This document shows, one piece after another, positions 32,201 through 41,395 of a DNA stretch of 64,000 nt. Numbering within the stretch: position 1 is the stretch's first letter; each line of letters starts with the position of its first letter. The notes beneath the pieces were generated by a model, which ran no database searches, was not told where the DNA came from, and saw only the letters and a list, made by a program, of their open reading frames with translations. The stretch is from positions 5,376,288 to 5,440,287 of the forward strand of contig NC_092676.1 of the NCBI RefSeq assembly GCF_964355755.1, in the 5' to 3' direction. The DNA is from Antedon mediterranea (taxonomy: Eukaryota; Echinodermata; Crinoidea; Comatulida; Antedonidae). A program made the translations under genes and the position numbers.

Positions 32201-35000
32201 TTGGTAATTGTTGATTATTGATCTTATTGATTGGTTGTATTGATTATTTGTATTATTGGTAATTGCTGATTATTAATACCTGTATTATTGAAAGATGTAT
32301 TGATTAATGTTGATTATTGGTTATTGCTGATTATTGGTTATTGCTGATTACTGATATTGATTAGTTGTATTGACTATTATTGATTTTTTGTATTATTGAA
32401 TATTATTGACATTATTGATTATTATTGATTAATCTTGCAGCTCCTGATGCTCACAGTAATTTGGATTTAAATCGATACCACATGGAAAAGGTTGTACTAA
32501 AGGATTTAACCGACAAACCATTAGGACCAGTGGTGAGCAAACATTTAATGAAACAAAACACTAAAAATTAGTGCTTTATTTTCCTATGCATCCTGTAATG
32601 TAAATGAAGTACATAGACGTGGTTGTGCTTGGTGGGGAGGTATGGGGTTACTGTACACTATCTGTAAAACTATAGTTATCCTACCTAGCCTCAATTGGTA
32701 GCCTAACTCTTTTTTTACCCTAAAATATTTTAATACTATTTTATCAAAGTGTAACTACCCCTCCCCCTTTCCCCATCTCCCACAAAAAAAAAATAAATGG
32801 TTTAAATTGTCAATGTATGTACTGTAATTAATATTGCATAGAGTGGCATTGCTGTGCTGTATATGTGGGCATTGGTTCAAATCTGTTTGCTGGTCTCTTT
32901 ACATGGTCTCTGCTAATCTAAATTTCCTCAGTGTCCAGTTAAGCGTGGTTCCCACTAGCGACGCAACGCAAGGACGTAACGCAACACAAGTGAATTGACC
33001 AATCACAAGCGATGGCTTATTCGCTTGTGATTGCTAACTGTCTATAACTTCGCTTGTCATTGGTTAAAACGCTTGCGTTGCGTTTACGTCGTTGCGTTAC
33101 GTTCTAGTGGGAACCAAGCTTTAACCTCGAGGACCAAGAATAACACATTTAACATTTAACAGACCAATACACATGATAACAAAACAATATCTTTCCATGT
33201 CATTTAGTCAGTCACCATAAAATATCGCAATATCGCTTGAATTGGCTTTACTACCTACATTGCTTTCAAAAGGTTAAATGAAAATGAGAGATCCTTAGCA
33301 ACAATAAATCATAAGGTAGTGGATAAATTACTGGCTTAATCCTCGAGGCATTTAACAAGTTTACCTTACAAATGCAATTATATTGTTAATTATCTACGAT
33401 ACGTGGATTGTACAGCTAGATAATGGGCTTAGTTTCCACTGCAGTTCAAAATAATAATTCAGTACAAACAATATTAGCAAACATTGTTTAGTGACATAAT
33501 GGCTTGGTCATTTGCCGGCTTGCTTGTTTCTTTAGAATTCTAGGTTCAAGCATTCTTCTAGTACCATGATGATTGTGAATTAACAAGTAGATTAATAATA
33601 TAATAGGCACAAACTTCCCTGTGAGTGATGATGATACACTTAAAATTGATACATATTTTAACAAGGAAGGTGAGGGAATCTGAGAATGATAAGCCACCCT
33701 CAACTAAGATTCAAACCCAGAATATTATGCTCGACATCCGACCACTGGTTAATTCCAAAGGGATAGTGACTCTTTAGTAGAACAACACTAGTTTGCGATT
33801 GTACGCACACTCAACAGAGATCAAATTCACCCTCATAGTACATTAATTTACAAGGCTAGATCTCAGATATTATTATTTTTTGCAATCCATTTTATTTTAC
33901 TTGTTTAATGCAATGGTTGCCTCATTTTATTTACAAATATAATTTAATAAATGACATAAATTGCACAAAAAAAGCAAGCAAATTATTGTCTTGTTTTTAC
34001 GATGTCAATATATTTGTACTTGTGAGCCTATTACAGGTGACTGCTTGTATATATCCCCAAGCTGTATTTGATACCATAATGTAATTTTGTGATTAATTAC
34101 TTTGTTCGTAGGTGGATGTTTTAAAAGCGCTGTGCACTCATATTGATAACTCATCTGCTACGGCCGAATCGTTTCTTGTCGACGTCTCAGACACATCACT
34201 TACTAAAGACGAACTCAAGGTTAGTTACGATTGTTGATTTCTTTAAAAACTAAACCCATCCCATTCTGTGCCTAATTATATTCACTTAGGGAGGGGTCTG
34301 CTTTTGGTGCAAAATTTAACTGGTTTGATTTTTCGGTGACTGGGATTAAAAATAGTTTGACAAAAATATATGATGTGTCAAAATATGGTAGTGATATGAC
34401 GTCATTATGTCCATATATGGGCACATCACATTTTAATGTCGCAAAAAGTTTGATAGTGTAGACAGAGCTTTAAGAACCATGTCAAAATTATTTTACTGCA
34501 GTTACTGCAGCAGTTGCTAGTTACATTTTGTTTACTCATTAGTAAGTTTTTTTGGTAATCATACACACTGTGTATAGCAGTGACTGCCTCATAAAACTTC
34601 TATTCTACATTAATAACTAATCATACATGTTGTAGTGAAAAAATTCATTTATCGCAGTAGAACAATTTTGACATTGTTCCTAATAACTTACAAGTGCTTT
34701 TGTAGATTTACCGTATGTATTATGAAATATTATGCTATAAATTTCATTTATTTATTACAGTCTGATCATAAAGTGATCAACTTTATTCAAGACGAGAACA
34801 CGCTTCTAGATCGGTTCATCTTTGTCGGCACAAATTCCCAAAACAATAAGAAATCACGCAAGTGTAGCGCGTACATGGAGAACTTCAAAGCTGCGTGTTC
34901 AACCGAGAACGAAGTGTGTCTGTTTCCGATGGACATGGACACGAATATCTGCAAGGGAATAGCTTTCTGTATGGCGGAGTTGAGAGACTTAAAGGAGTAG
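14276..35000 (+). CDS. N-acylated adenylate-kinase-like protein with unknown C-terminal domain
   Basis: Exons 14276-14396, 16916-17076, 21557-21733, 27358-27495, 31337-31529, 32441-32532, 34112-34219, 34761-35000; all phases agree, 409 residues, TAG stop. It starts MGCGNSKEES, a myristoylation (Gly2) and palmitoylation (Cys3) signal like that of AK1-beta. Residues ~35-245 follow the adenylate kinase fold order: P-loop GGPGSKKG (41-48), VEDMIAREL, GLFIIDFVPN, a K/D-rich short LID (GGKSDEVD), and YMKSVQGFLNYF ending VDVSSGVSDLIW. Canonical GGPGSGKGT, DGYPR and the LID arginines are not kept, so catalysis is doubtful. Residues ~252-409 match no family I know. Likely membrane-tethered and cytosolic-facing; function unknown. 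Confidence 0.9.
14397..16915 (+). other. Intron 1 of the adenylate-kinase-like gene
   Basis: Contents: CTAGGCCTAGG tracts (~14745-14835), a SINE-tail fragment (~14936-15003), MITE family 5 pieces (~15496-15640, 16061-16222, 16428-16620), a MITE family 3 copy (16224-16382) and an ATT microsatellite (~16383-16408). No exon-like sequence was seen. Confidence 0.7.
16224..16382. repeat. MITE family 3 copy (GGTTCCCACTAG ends)
   Basis: AGAGCTTGGTTCCCACTAGG at the left and CTCTAGTGGAAACCAAAC at the right are inverted. The interior shows TTGACCAATGACAAGCGA and its inverse TCGCTTGTGATTGGTCAA, so most of the element can fold on itself. Other copies: 28169-28382, ~31070-31216, 32939-33124, 41072-41225. 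Confidence 0.85.
16916..17076 (+). CDS. Adenylate-kinase-like exon 2: degenerate P-loop and NMP-binding part
   Basis: Follows CTACTGTAG and ends at CTGTCG|GTAAGT. With one base from exon 1 it encodes residues 41-94. GGPGSKKGR replaces the family GGPGSGKGT: the second-to-last Gly of the loop is Lys, and the Mg-coordinating Thr is Arg. In place of the substrate-binding STGDLLR it reads IVEDMIAR. Confidence 0.92.
18263..18292. repeat. 30-bp perfect palindrome flanked by direct GGTAATACC
   Basis: TACCAGGGAAGAGTT is followed directly by its inverse. The GGTAATACC 9-mers at the edges are in direct orientation, so the palindrome sits between two short direct repeats. Confidence 0.85.
20188..20549. 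repeat. MITE family 4 full copy
   Basis: Ends TTAAAGATGTATTGTCCCCC and GGGGGACAATACATCTTTAA are exact inverses. The interior has GGTCAAATTGGCTGCCAGCC and ACTTTGACCAAAAATTG motifs with a long T run. About 360 bp, no coding capacity. Confidence 0.9.
21857..21990. repeat. MITE family 2 compact copy
   Basis: Best-preserved copy in the window (134 bp). AAAGCTCTGTCTACAC at the left and GTGTAGACAGAGCTTT at the right are inverse, with CATATCACTACCATATTTGG inside. Confidence 0.9.
22779..24355. repeat. Cluster of three MITE family 4 copies
   Basis: Copies at 22779-23084, 23498-23783 and 24021-24355 each begin with a TATTGTCYCCCTRAA-like end. The first two end in an inverse such as GGGGACAATACATCTTTAAG. 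The third has lost the inner part of its right end (only TATACATCTTTTAAG remains). All three have the same orientation. Confidence 0.85.
26480..26785 (+). repeat. tRNA-derived SINE with TTA tail
   Basis: The head has GGTGCAGTGTGTTGGACATT and a B-box-like ATCATCGAATCCAAC. The body reads GCCTCTCTCCACCCAGGTGT and AAATGGGTACCTGGTTAGAT, common in invertebrate deuterostome SINEs. It ends AAAGGGCGCTTTAGAAATGC with an ATT tail. Confidence 0.8.
26992..27304. repeat. MITE family 1 copy with internal 16-bp minisatellite
   Basis: The left end GGGATCGTGTCAAAATTATA and right end AATCATTTTGACATGGTCCC are inverted, each followed inward by CTGCAGTAACTG-like sequence. Inside, AAACAAATTAAAGAGT is repeated about five times (27175-27260). 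Further copies: 30971-31258, 34473-34682, 54274-54645, 62642-63014, partial ~35355-35570 and 61276-61420. Confidence 0.88.
27496..31336 (+). other. Intron 4 of the adenylate-kinase-like gene
   Basis: Contains MITE family 3 (28169-28382), a MITE family 5 end (~28538-28625), a degenerate ~130-bp tandem array (28975-29880), an inverted single copy of the 68-bp-repeat element (~29884-30070), and MITE family 1 with a family 3 fragment nested in it (30971-31258). The rest is AT-rich without coding signals. Confidence 0.7.
28975..29880. repeat. Degenerate ~130-bp tandem array
   Basis: About seven units share AATGATCAAAATATTTCATT, TTAAATGGTTAAATATGAGC, TAATCGAGAAGCTAATTGG and TTTTTATATAAATACA, with indels. 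It ends directly at the inverted element at 29884. Confidence 0.8.
31530..32440 (+). other. Intron 5 of the adenylate-kinase-like gene with ATTGATTATTG repeat
   Basis: From ~32095 to 32430 the intron is a degenerate TTGATTATTGGTAATTGTTG simple repeat that runs up to the acceptor AATCTTGCAG. The first 550 bp show nothing recognisable. Confidence 0.7.
32533..34111 (+). other. Intron 6 of the adenylate-kinase-like gene
   Basis: It holds a well-preserved MITE family 3 copy (32939-33124) and, at ~33690-33840, a decayed minus-strand copy of the tRNA-Glu-like SINE. That copy shares GACTCTTTAGTAGAACAACA-type flank with 5840-5945. No other feature was found. Confidence 0.7.
34353..34682. repeat. MITE family 2 abutting MITE family 1
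   Basis: A family 2 copy ending GTGTAGACAGAGCTTTA (to 34472) is followed at once by a family 1 copy (34473-34682; AGAACCATGTCAAAATTATT ... AACAATTTTGACATTGTTCC). Both lie in intron 7, which has no other feature. Confidence 0.8.
34761..35000 (+). CDS. Adenylate-kinase-like terminal exon
   Basis: Encodes residues 331-409 after TTTATTACAG. It includes LLDRFIFVGTNSQNNKK and a Cys-containing tail with MDMDTNICKG, ending LRDLKE and TAG. The alternating hydrophobic strands suggest a second alpha/beta domain. No known motif was recognised. Confidence 0.9.
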   Translation, partial: SDHKVINFIQDENTLLDRFIFVGTNSQNNKKSRKCSAYMENFKAACSTENEVCLFPMDMDTNICKGIAFCMAELRDLKE

Positions 35001-35107
35001 TACTTGAACCGGCAAATGTTATGGTTCGATCATTACTTATGCATTTCATGTTTATAAATTTTCGGCTTCTATATAAAGCCATCATTTTGTCTTGATATTT
35101 ATCTATA

Positions 35108-35113
35108 AATAAA
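35108..35113 (+). terminator. Poly(A) signal of the adenylate-kinase-like gene
   Basis: AATAAA lies 108 bases after the TAG stop, followed by a T-rich stretch. It is the first canonical hexamer in the 3' region and implies a short 3' UTR. Confidence 0.75.
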
Positions 35114-36384
35114 CTTGTTTTTATTCAAAATCTTCCAAATTTCTATAGTTTTAGCAACATTATCGTGTAATTAACTAGTGTGAATCGGCCTTATACACGT
35201 GGAACAGCATGCTACTTGTACAGTGATTGTTGTAAGTGTGAAACGGCCTTGATATACTGTACACTGAATTAATGACATGTTATATTTATACAATTATTTG
35301 TTGGTGATGTTTTCAATTTAAAGTTTGGAAAAAATACAGGTAGATTTAGTTAGAACAACTCAATAGTAGTCATTCTACTGCAGTAACTCCAGTAACTACA
35401 TTTTTTTGCAAAAAAAAGTTTATGCAATTATTTACAAGCGTTTTTGGAGATAATCATACACACTGTTTATTTCAATGACTGCCTATTAAAAAACGTCTAC
35501 ATTAAAACAAAGCAATTACTGTACATACGTTTAACTGCAGTAACAAATCTAGTTACTGCAGTAAATGTGTGTATTTTTTCAGTGGATGCACTTTGGTGAA
35601 TTGGAATCACTGGTTTTACATACAGTAAGCCAGCTTGTGTGTGCATGTGTGTGAACGGGTGTGTTGTTGATAAGTCTGAATATTTACATTTTTACCTCTA
35701 ATAATAAGCATCTGACATATTATATGTAGAAAAATTACTTAAAATATAGATTATTCAACTCATACAGGAAATATATAACTAAATATTTATGTTTTACAAG
35801 AAAAAAGTACTCTTTTTATTGTTAATATTAAATATAATACGTTTTTTTTAAATGTATTCTGTTTAAGCTTAAACAACCTTACAAACAATTCATTGTAATA
35901 ACATTTTAGTTTTTTTTTTTATTGTCTTTACAATTTTGTTGTTGCAAAGAATCTTAATTTAATAAGTGCAATATTTTTATGGACGTTACATATACAACCC
36001 ATTTTAGTTAACAAAAATATATTAAACAAACAAGACAATCCCACCGAAACTTTATGCATTTTAACAAAAACAAAGCTAATGTCTTAATCATATCATATTG
36101 TTAGCACTAGTTTATTAATTATTATATTTGGGTATGGTATATTGTGGATATTATATTTGATTTATTGTGATAAGCGATGATTTTTGTTGGCCTAAGGTTT
36201 TCATTTTAATGAAAATACAATAACACTAAGTACAGTAAATTATACAGTATTCACAGTATTGTGTTTAAGGTTGAGGGATTTTTTTTATTTTAGTGGGGTA
36301 AAACCCTGGCCACATTAGAGAGTTTTTTTTATATTACTTATTAGCAAGTATGTTAAAAACATACATGTATTCAGTATTATATAG

Positions 36385-36646
36385 TTTAAAGATGTATTGT
36401 CGCCCAAAAACATGAAAAATGAAGGTTAATTAAATCAGACTTTGAATATGTTATTTTGTAGTTTAAATAAATGGTTAAATCCAACCAAAAATCCATTGGC
36501 TGGCAGCCAATTTGACCATTTTTTGCTTTCAGGTAAATACATTTTTCTTCGAACCAATTTTTGGTCAAAGTGGATAACTATTATGTTACATTAAAATTGA
36601 ATATTCAACAAAAATTATTTTTTTCAGGGGGACAATACATCTTTAA
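36385..36646. repeat. MITE family 4 copy, opposite orientation
   Basis: Ends TTTAAAGATGTATTGTCGCC and GGGGGACAATACATCTTTAA. Its interior reads CCATTGGCTGGCAGCCAATT and TTTTTGGTCAAAGTGG, the inverse of the copies near 20-24 kb. Confidence 0.88.
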
Positions 36647-37445
36647 TTAATTAGCTAGTTTGTGTGTGTCCATAGTAGAGGCATATTTTGTTAAACTTTA
36701 TTAAAATCATTTAATGATAAATATATTTATACTTATCTAGTCATACTATATCTTTATTGTATATATCTCCTAAATAATTAGTTTAGACATTTTGTATTAA
36801 TTCAAATATAGCAAATGTACAGTATATTCAAAATATTATATGATATTGTTTTTATTCATTTGTACAGTCTATAGCTTTATGTATATTTAGGTTTAATTGT
36901 AGATTGTTCAGTGTATATTTATACTTATGTTATTATAGTATTTAATTTCTTTTTTTTTTACAATGGTACAGCCTTTATGTGGGTTATAGCATTGTTCTTA
37001 ATATATTTAACTCATAGTTAATTGTGCATGTGAAGATTTACATTTAGAAATGTATTAATTTAAAATGAAATTGAGCACTTGACACACGACAAATATTTGG
37101 CCGTCCATCCATAGAGTGTAAAGTTTTAGTTGGTATACAGTACCCACTGCAAAAGGTCAAATAGCCTCCTTTGTGACGATTTGGATCACTGCAGAGTAGT
37201 GAAAACAAAATTTGAAATGGCTTTGACCGGAGCCATATATACAAGGTCACGACATCCAGTAGTCATGTGATGTCTGTCGGGTATTTTGCGTCAAGCATAT
37301 GGTCTGATCGGACGATTATCATAGATTGTGCGCTTAACACGAAATGCCTAATTGGTTAACGTATAAAGGATTTATAGATTATACGTTGGAATCCCAGTTG
37401 TAACAAAATTATTTTCCACACATTTTGTCTGCCAGCATAGTACCA

Positions 37446-37935
37446 CCCCTCCCCCTGCCCCAGGTCTTGAACACATATGCAACTGATATTACATTTGATC
37501 TGCCTGTGTTCATGCTAGCAATATGCCATCTACATCTCTACTCTAATCTAAAACCCCTCCCCCTGCCCCAGGTCTTAAACACAACCATATGCAACTGATA
37601 TTACATTTGATCTGCCTGTGTTCATGCTAGCAATATGCCATCTACATCTCTACTCTAATCTAAAACCCCTCCCCCTGCCCCAGGTCTTAAACACAACCAT
37701 ATGCAACTGATATTACATTTGATCTGCCTGTGTTCATGCTAGCAATATGCCATCTACATCTCTACTCTAATCTAAAACCCCTCCCCCTGCCCCAGGTCTT
37801 AAACACAACCATATGCAACTGATATTACATTTGATCTGCCTGTGTTCATGCTAGCAATATGCCATCTACATCTCTACTCTAATCTAAAACCCCTCCCCCT
37901 GCCCCAGGTCTTAAACACAACCATATGCAACTGTT
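37446..37935. repeat. 112-bp tandem array
   Basis: The unit begins CCCCTCCCCCTGCCCCAGGT (37446, 37554, 37666, 37778, 37890). It continues CATATGCAACTGATATTACA, TTTGATCTGCCTGTGTTCAT and CTAGCAATATGCCATCTACA. The middle copies look almost identical, which implies recent expansion. Confidence 0.93.
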
Positions 37936-38689
37936 AATACAGTTAATCTGCCTGTGTACTATATAAACAGATGCTAGTGTATCATCAACTGATTTTAAAT
38001 AGTCTAAGTGCCTCTAAAGACAACAGTACAAGGGCATTATCATTTACTCCAAGTACATACAATTTACTACACTCGTGTTTCTTTGTATTAAAAACCTTCC
38101 TGTATTACGCATCACTGCACTATGTGATCAGGTATTTATTATTAGAATTGCAAACCACTTTATATATATTATATTTTTTTTTTTGCATACATACATTTAG
38201 TGTAACTTTAACAACACAGTAAAGCATTTTATTCTCCCAGCCATAGTTACACATTTTTTTTTACAAATTCCATTTTTTTGTGTTTAGGTACATTATCATT
38301 CCAATATGCTTAGTATAATGTAAAGGGGAACTTTTAAAATTGCAGGATTTTTGTAGTTAAAATGTCCACCGAGTATTTTTATACTACTTTCTATTCATTA
38401 CCATACATTTTTAAAATCTACAAATCATTTGAGCAACTTTGATTATATTGATAACATTTATTAATAACCTCTATAACCCAACAAGAAGTTCCCCCCCCCC
38501 CCCCCTCATTAATAAATATCTTTAATAAAGGTGTCCCAAAGTAGGGATTCTACTGACATATTACCTACAATAAAACCTCTATTAAGGGGACCAACCCAAC
38601 ATTCGGGACCAAACAAAGAGCTCTTTTAATAAGGGTCTCCCTTTACTCTAGGCATTGATATAGTTAAACATATATTTCCCCTTATTACT

Positions 38690-39345
38690 TTCACATAAGC
38701 ATGTCCCCTGAATAGAGGTTCCCCTTGAATAGAGGTTCCCCCTGAAAAGAGGTGTTCACTGAATAGAGATGTCCCCTGAATAAAGGTGTCCCCTGAATAG
38801 ATGTGTCCCTTGAATAGAGGGTCCCTTGAATAAAGGTTTCCCGCTGAATAAAGGTGTCCCCTGAATAGATGTGTCCCCTGAATAGATGTGTCCCTTGAAT
38901 AGAGGTTTCCTGCTGAATAAAGGTGTCCCCTGAATAGAAATGTCCCCTGAATAGAGGGTCCCTTGAATAGAGATGTCCACTGAATAGAGATGTCACCTGA
39001 ATAAAGGTGTCCCCTGAATAGATGTGTCCCTTGAATAGATGGTCCCTTGAATAGAGATGTCCCCTGAATAAAGGTGTCCCCTGAATAGATGTGTCCCTTG
39101 AATAGATGTGTCCCTTGAATAGAGGGTCCCTTGAATAGAGGTTCCCCCTGAAAAGAGGTGTTCACTGAATAGAGATGTCCCCTGAATAGATGTGTCCCTT
39201 GAATAGAGGGTCCCTTGAACAGAGATGTCCCCTGAATAAAGGTGTCACCTGAATAATTGTGTTCCTTGAATAGAGGGTCCCTTGAATAGAGGTTTCCCGC
39301 TGAATAAAGGTGTCCCCTGAATAGAGATGTCCCACTATAAATTTA
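38690..39345. repeat. ~17-bp array derived from MITE family 5 ends
   Basis: About 37 units of TGTCCCCTGAATAGAGG and variants (TTGAATAGAGGG, CTGAATAAAGG) in one orientation. The unit matches the ends of dispersed family 5 copies (for example ~38515-38600 and ~56935-56955). Minus-strand ORFs reading SIQGTPLFRGHLYSG are translations of the repeat, not proteins. Confidence 0.93.
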
Positions 39346-40351
39346 ATTTTTTCATGAATTGTGTACGAAAATAGAGGTTTATAAAAATAAGGTTGTTCAC
39401 CCAATATTGTAAACGTTAATGTTAGAATTCCAGCTATAGCACGAAAGAGAATGTAATATTACGTTGGCTTTTGATACAGCCCTGGGGATTTATAGTGTTG
39501 TAGAATACAATTAGAATGGATAATACTAATGACCACTACTTGGTGCTATGATGCGTGGTTTGTAATGTAATACTTGAGCAATACTCAACAAGATGCAAAC
39601 ATTATTTTATGACAACATCGTGAAGAAATGAATATATATTTCTTCATAATGCATTGAAATTTCATATTTGTTATTATAGTAATATATGGTTAAACTTGTA
39701 TTGGAAAATCTTTAAAAGAACCTCCGACCTTTTTGACCACTAATGGTCTTTATATAAAATTTTGTTTAAATTGGTAGTAAGAGCATATACAGAATATTTT
39801 CTTTTCTGTAAAATGGTGGTTGTTTAATTTTTTTACTGTATATTGTAATTAAGTTTTGGTACTATTATAATTATATCATCCCAGGTTTTCTTACCCATTA
39901 TAAGTCTACCCATGGCCACGCCCAAAACACGTCCTTCTTCCTACCCCTATTTTACATTTCTCTTGCCTAGTTCAGTTCAGTTATCAGGCAAAGTCTATAA
40001 TACAGTGTAACATGTTCATCACATACGTTGAGGGTTTTTAGGTGACGATTCCTATGATACAGGCATCACATGTGAAAGATATGAGATGCTGTATCATAGA
40101 ATATGCCCGATACTGTACAGATACAGTACCACCAAGAATCGGTACCATTTGCCAACCTATTGCCCAGCCCTTGTAGTCAACTTGATGCACATTGTCAGAA
40201 CTTTCTAGTTTTCAAATTTGTTTTGTGTTTAATTTGTTATTTGCCGTTTGAAAATACTTTTAAAAAGTAATAAATTATACTGAAATAAAACTGTATGTTG
40301 AAGTGTTTCTTTTCATCATTTGTGGTAGTTTTTGCATATTATGATCATTGT

Positions 40352-40545
40352 TACAGTTTGAGTTATATGGAGATCAAAGAGAATCAAACAACAGAAAAAG
40401 AGGTTACAGTTTGCTGGACACTGCAAAAGGTACAAGTGAAAAGTAGTGCCGTAGCTGGTAATCTTGAGACCAACACAGGGCATAAGATCAATGCGAATAT
40501 TGTGTGATTCCCTACAATTTGTGACGTTTTGTAAAATAAAGAGAC
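40352..40545 (+). other. Possible orphan terminal exon
   Basis: After an acceptor-like ATTGTTACAG, 29 codons (FELYGDQRESNNRKRG...) run to TAG, and an AATAAA lies near 40538. No upstream partner exon was found and the peptide is not recognised. It may be chance. Confidence 0.2.
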
Positions 40546-41071
40546 CAGGTCATTCCTTGTCTTAAATGTACGTTTTATGGTAAATTATGATAAAAGAGAG
40601 AAACAATGCACTACCTACAGTAAGTAGCTCGAGGCGAATGACCTCTCGTGGATGGTCTTTAGCCTAGCCTAGTTAGGCTTAGTTTTGTAGGCCTAAGCTG
40701 GTAAACATCGGAAACGTACGAACATTGTACGCTAGCTATAGGCCTGTATAGTTGCTGCATTAATTGTTTTTTCCAAATTCCAATGATACAAGTTGGGGAA
40801 AACCCGGTATTTTCGCTGACAATTTCAGGGGAGTCTTCCATTTGTTTTGGTCTCACAATCGATCGAAATGTGAGTGAATTACAGAATAAAAACAAAAATA
40901 TCAATCTGTGTACAATGCATGTTGAGATTTATGATTAGACTCAACTTATTTTTCACAGTTTTAACCGTTTAAAGACGAAAAATAGATAGGACCATAAAGT
41001 ATTGATTTTATTTTTACATTAAATGTAGTTTGTGACCATAAATTAGATCTAAAAAACGTAGCGAATGGGAC

Positions 41072-41225
41072 TTAAGCTTGGTTCCCACTAAAGACACAAC
41101 GCAACGTAAGTGATTTGACCAATCACAAGCGATGGGTTATTCGAACAGTGGCTTGTCATTGGTCAACTTGCTTGCGCTGCACGTACGTTCTAGCCGTTGT
41201 GTCTCTAGTGGGAACCACACTTTAA
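41072..41225. repeat. MITE family 3 copy
   Basis: Ends TTAAGCTTGGTTCCCACTAA and CTAGTGGGAACCACACTTTAA. Inner TTGACCAATCACAAGCGATG and GGCTTGTCATTGGTCAACTT are inverse. Confidence 0.88.
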
Positions 41226-41395
41226 CTGCAATAAAGATACAGACTGTTGGAAGAACAGACAGAGGATAGGAAGGAATGGAAAAGGGCCATCATTGAAGTT
41301 CGTCAACAGATGCTGAATAGTCATTGCTAAAAATGAGTTATTTTATGGACTGTCCATGAGTTATGATTAATATTGACCTTTAGAAAGGTCAGATT

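Larger units (their letters stand above)
35114..41395. other. Intergenic region between convergent genes
   Basis: About 6 kb with no supported gene. It holds a partial MITE family 1 (~35355-35570), MITE family 4 (36385-36646), a 112-bp tandem array (37446-37935), a poly-C run (38491-38505), a 17-bp array (38690-39345), a possible orphan exon (~40352-40545) and MITE family 3 (41072-41225). Confidence 0.7.

Noticed and set aside
38626-39165. 179-residue minus-strand ORF with GTPLFRGHLYSG repeats
   Set aside because: It is the translation of the 17-bp satellite. Other frames of the same array are equally open and no splice or start context supports a gene.
40659-40904. 81-residue minus-strand ORF
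   Set aside because: No splice partner, no recognised motif, and its last third is a translation of TAGGCCTA-type repeat sequence.
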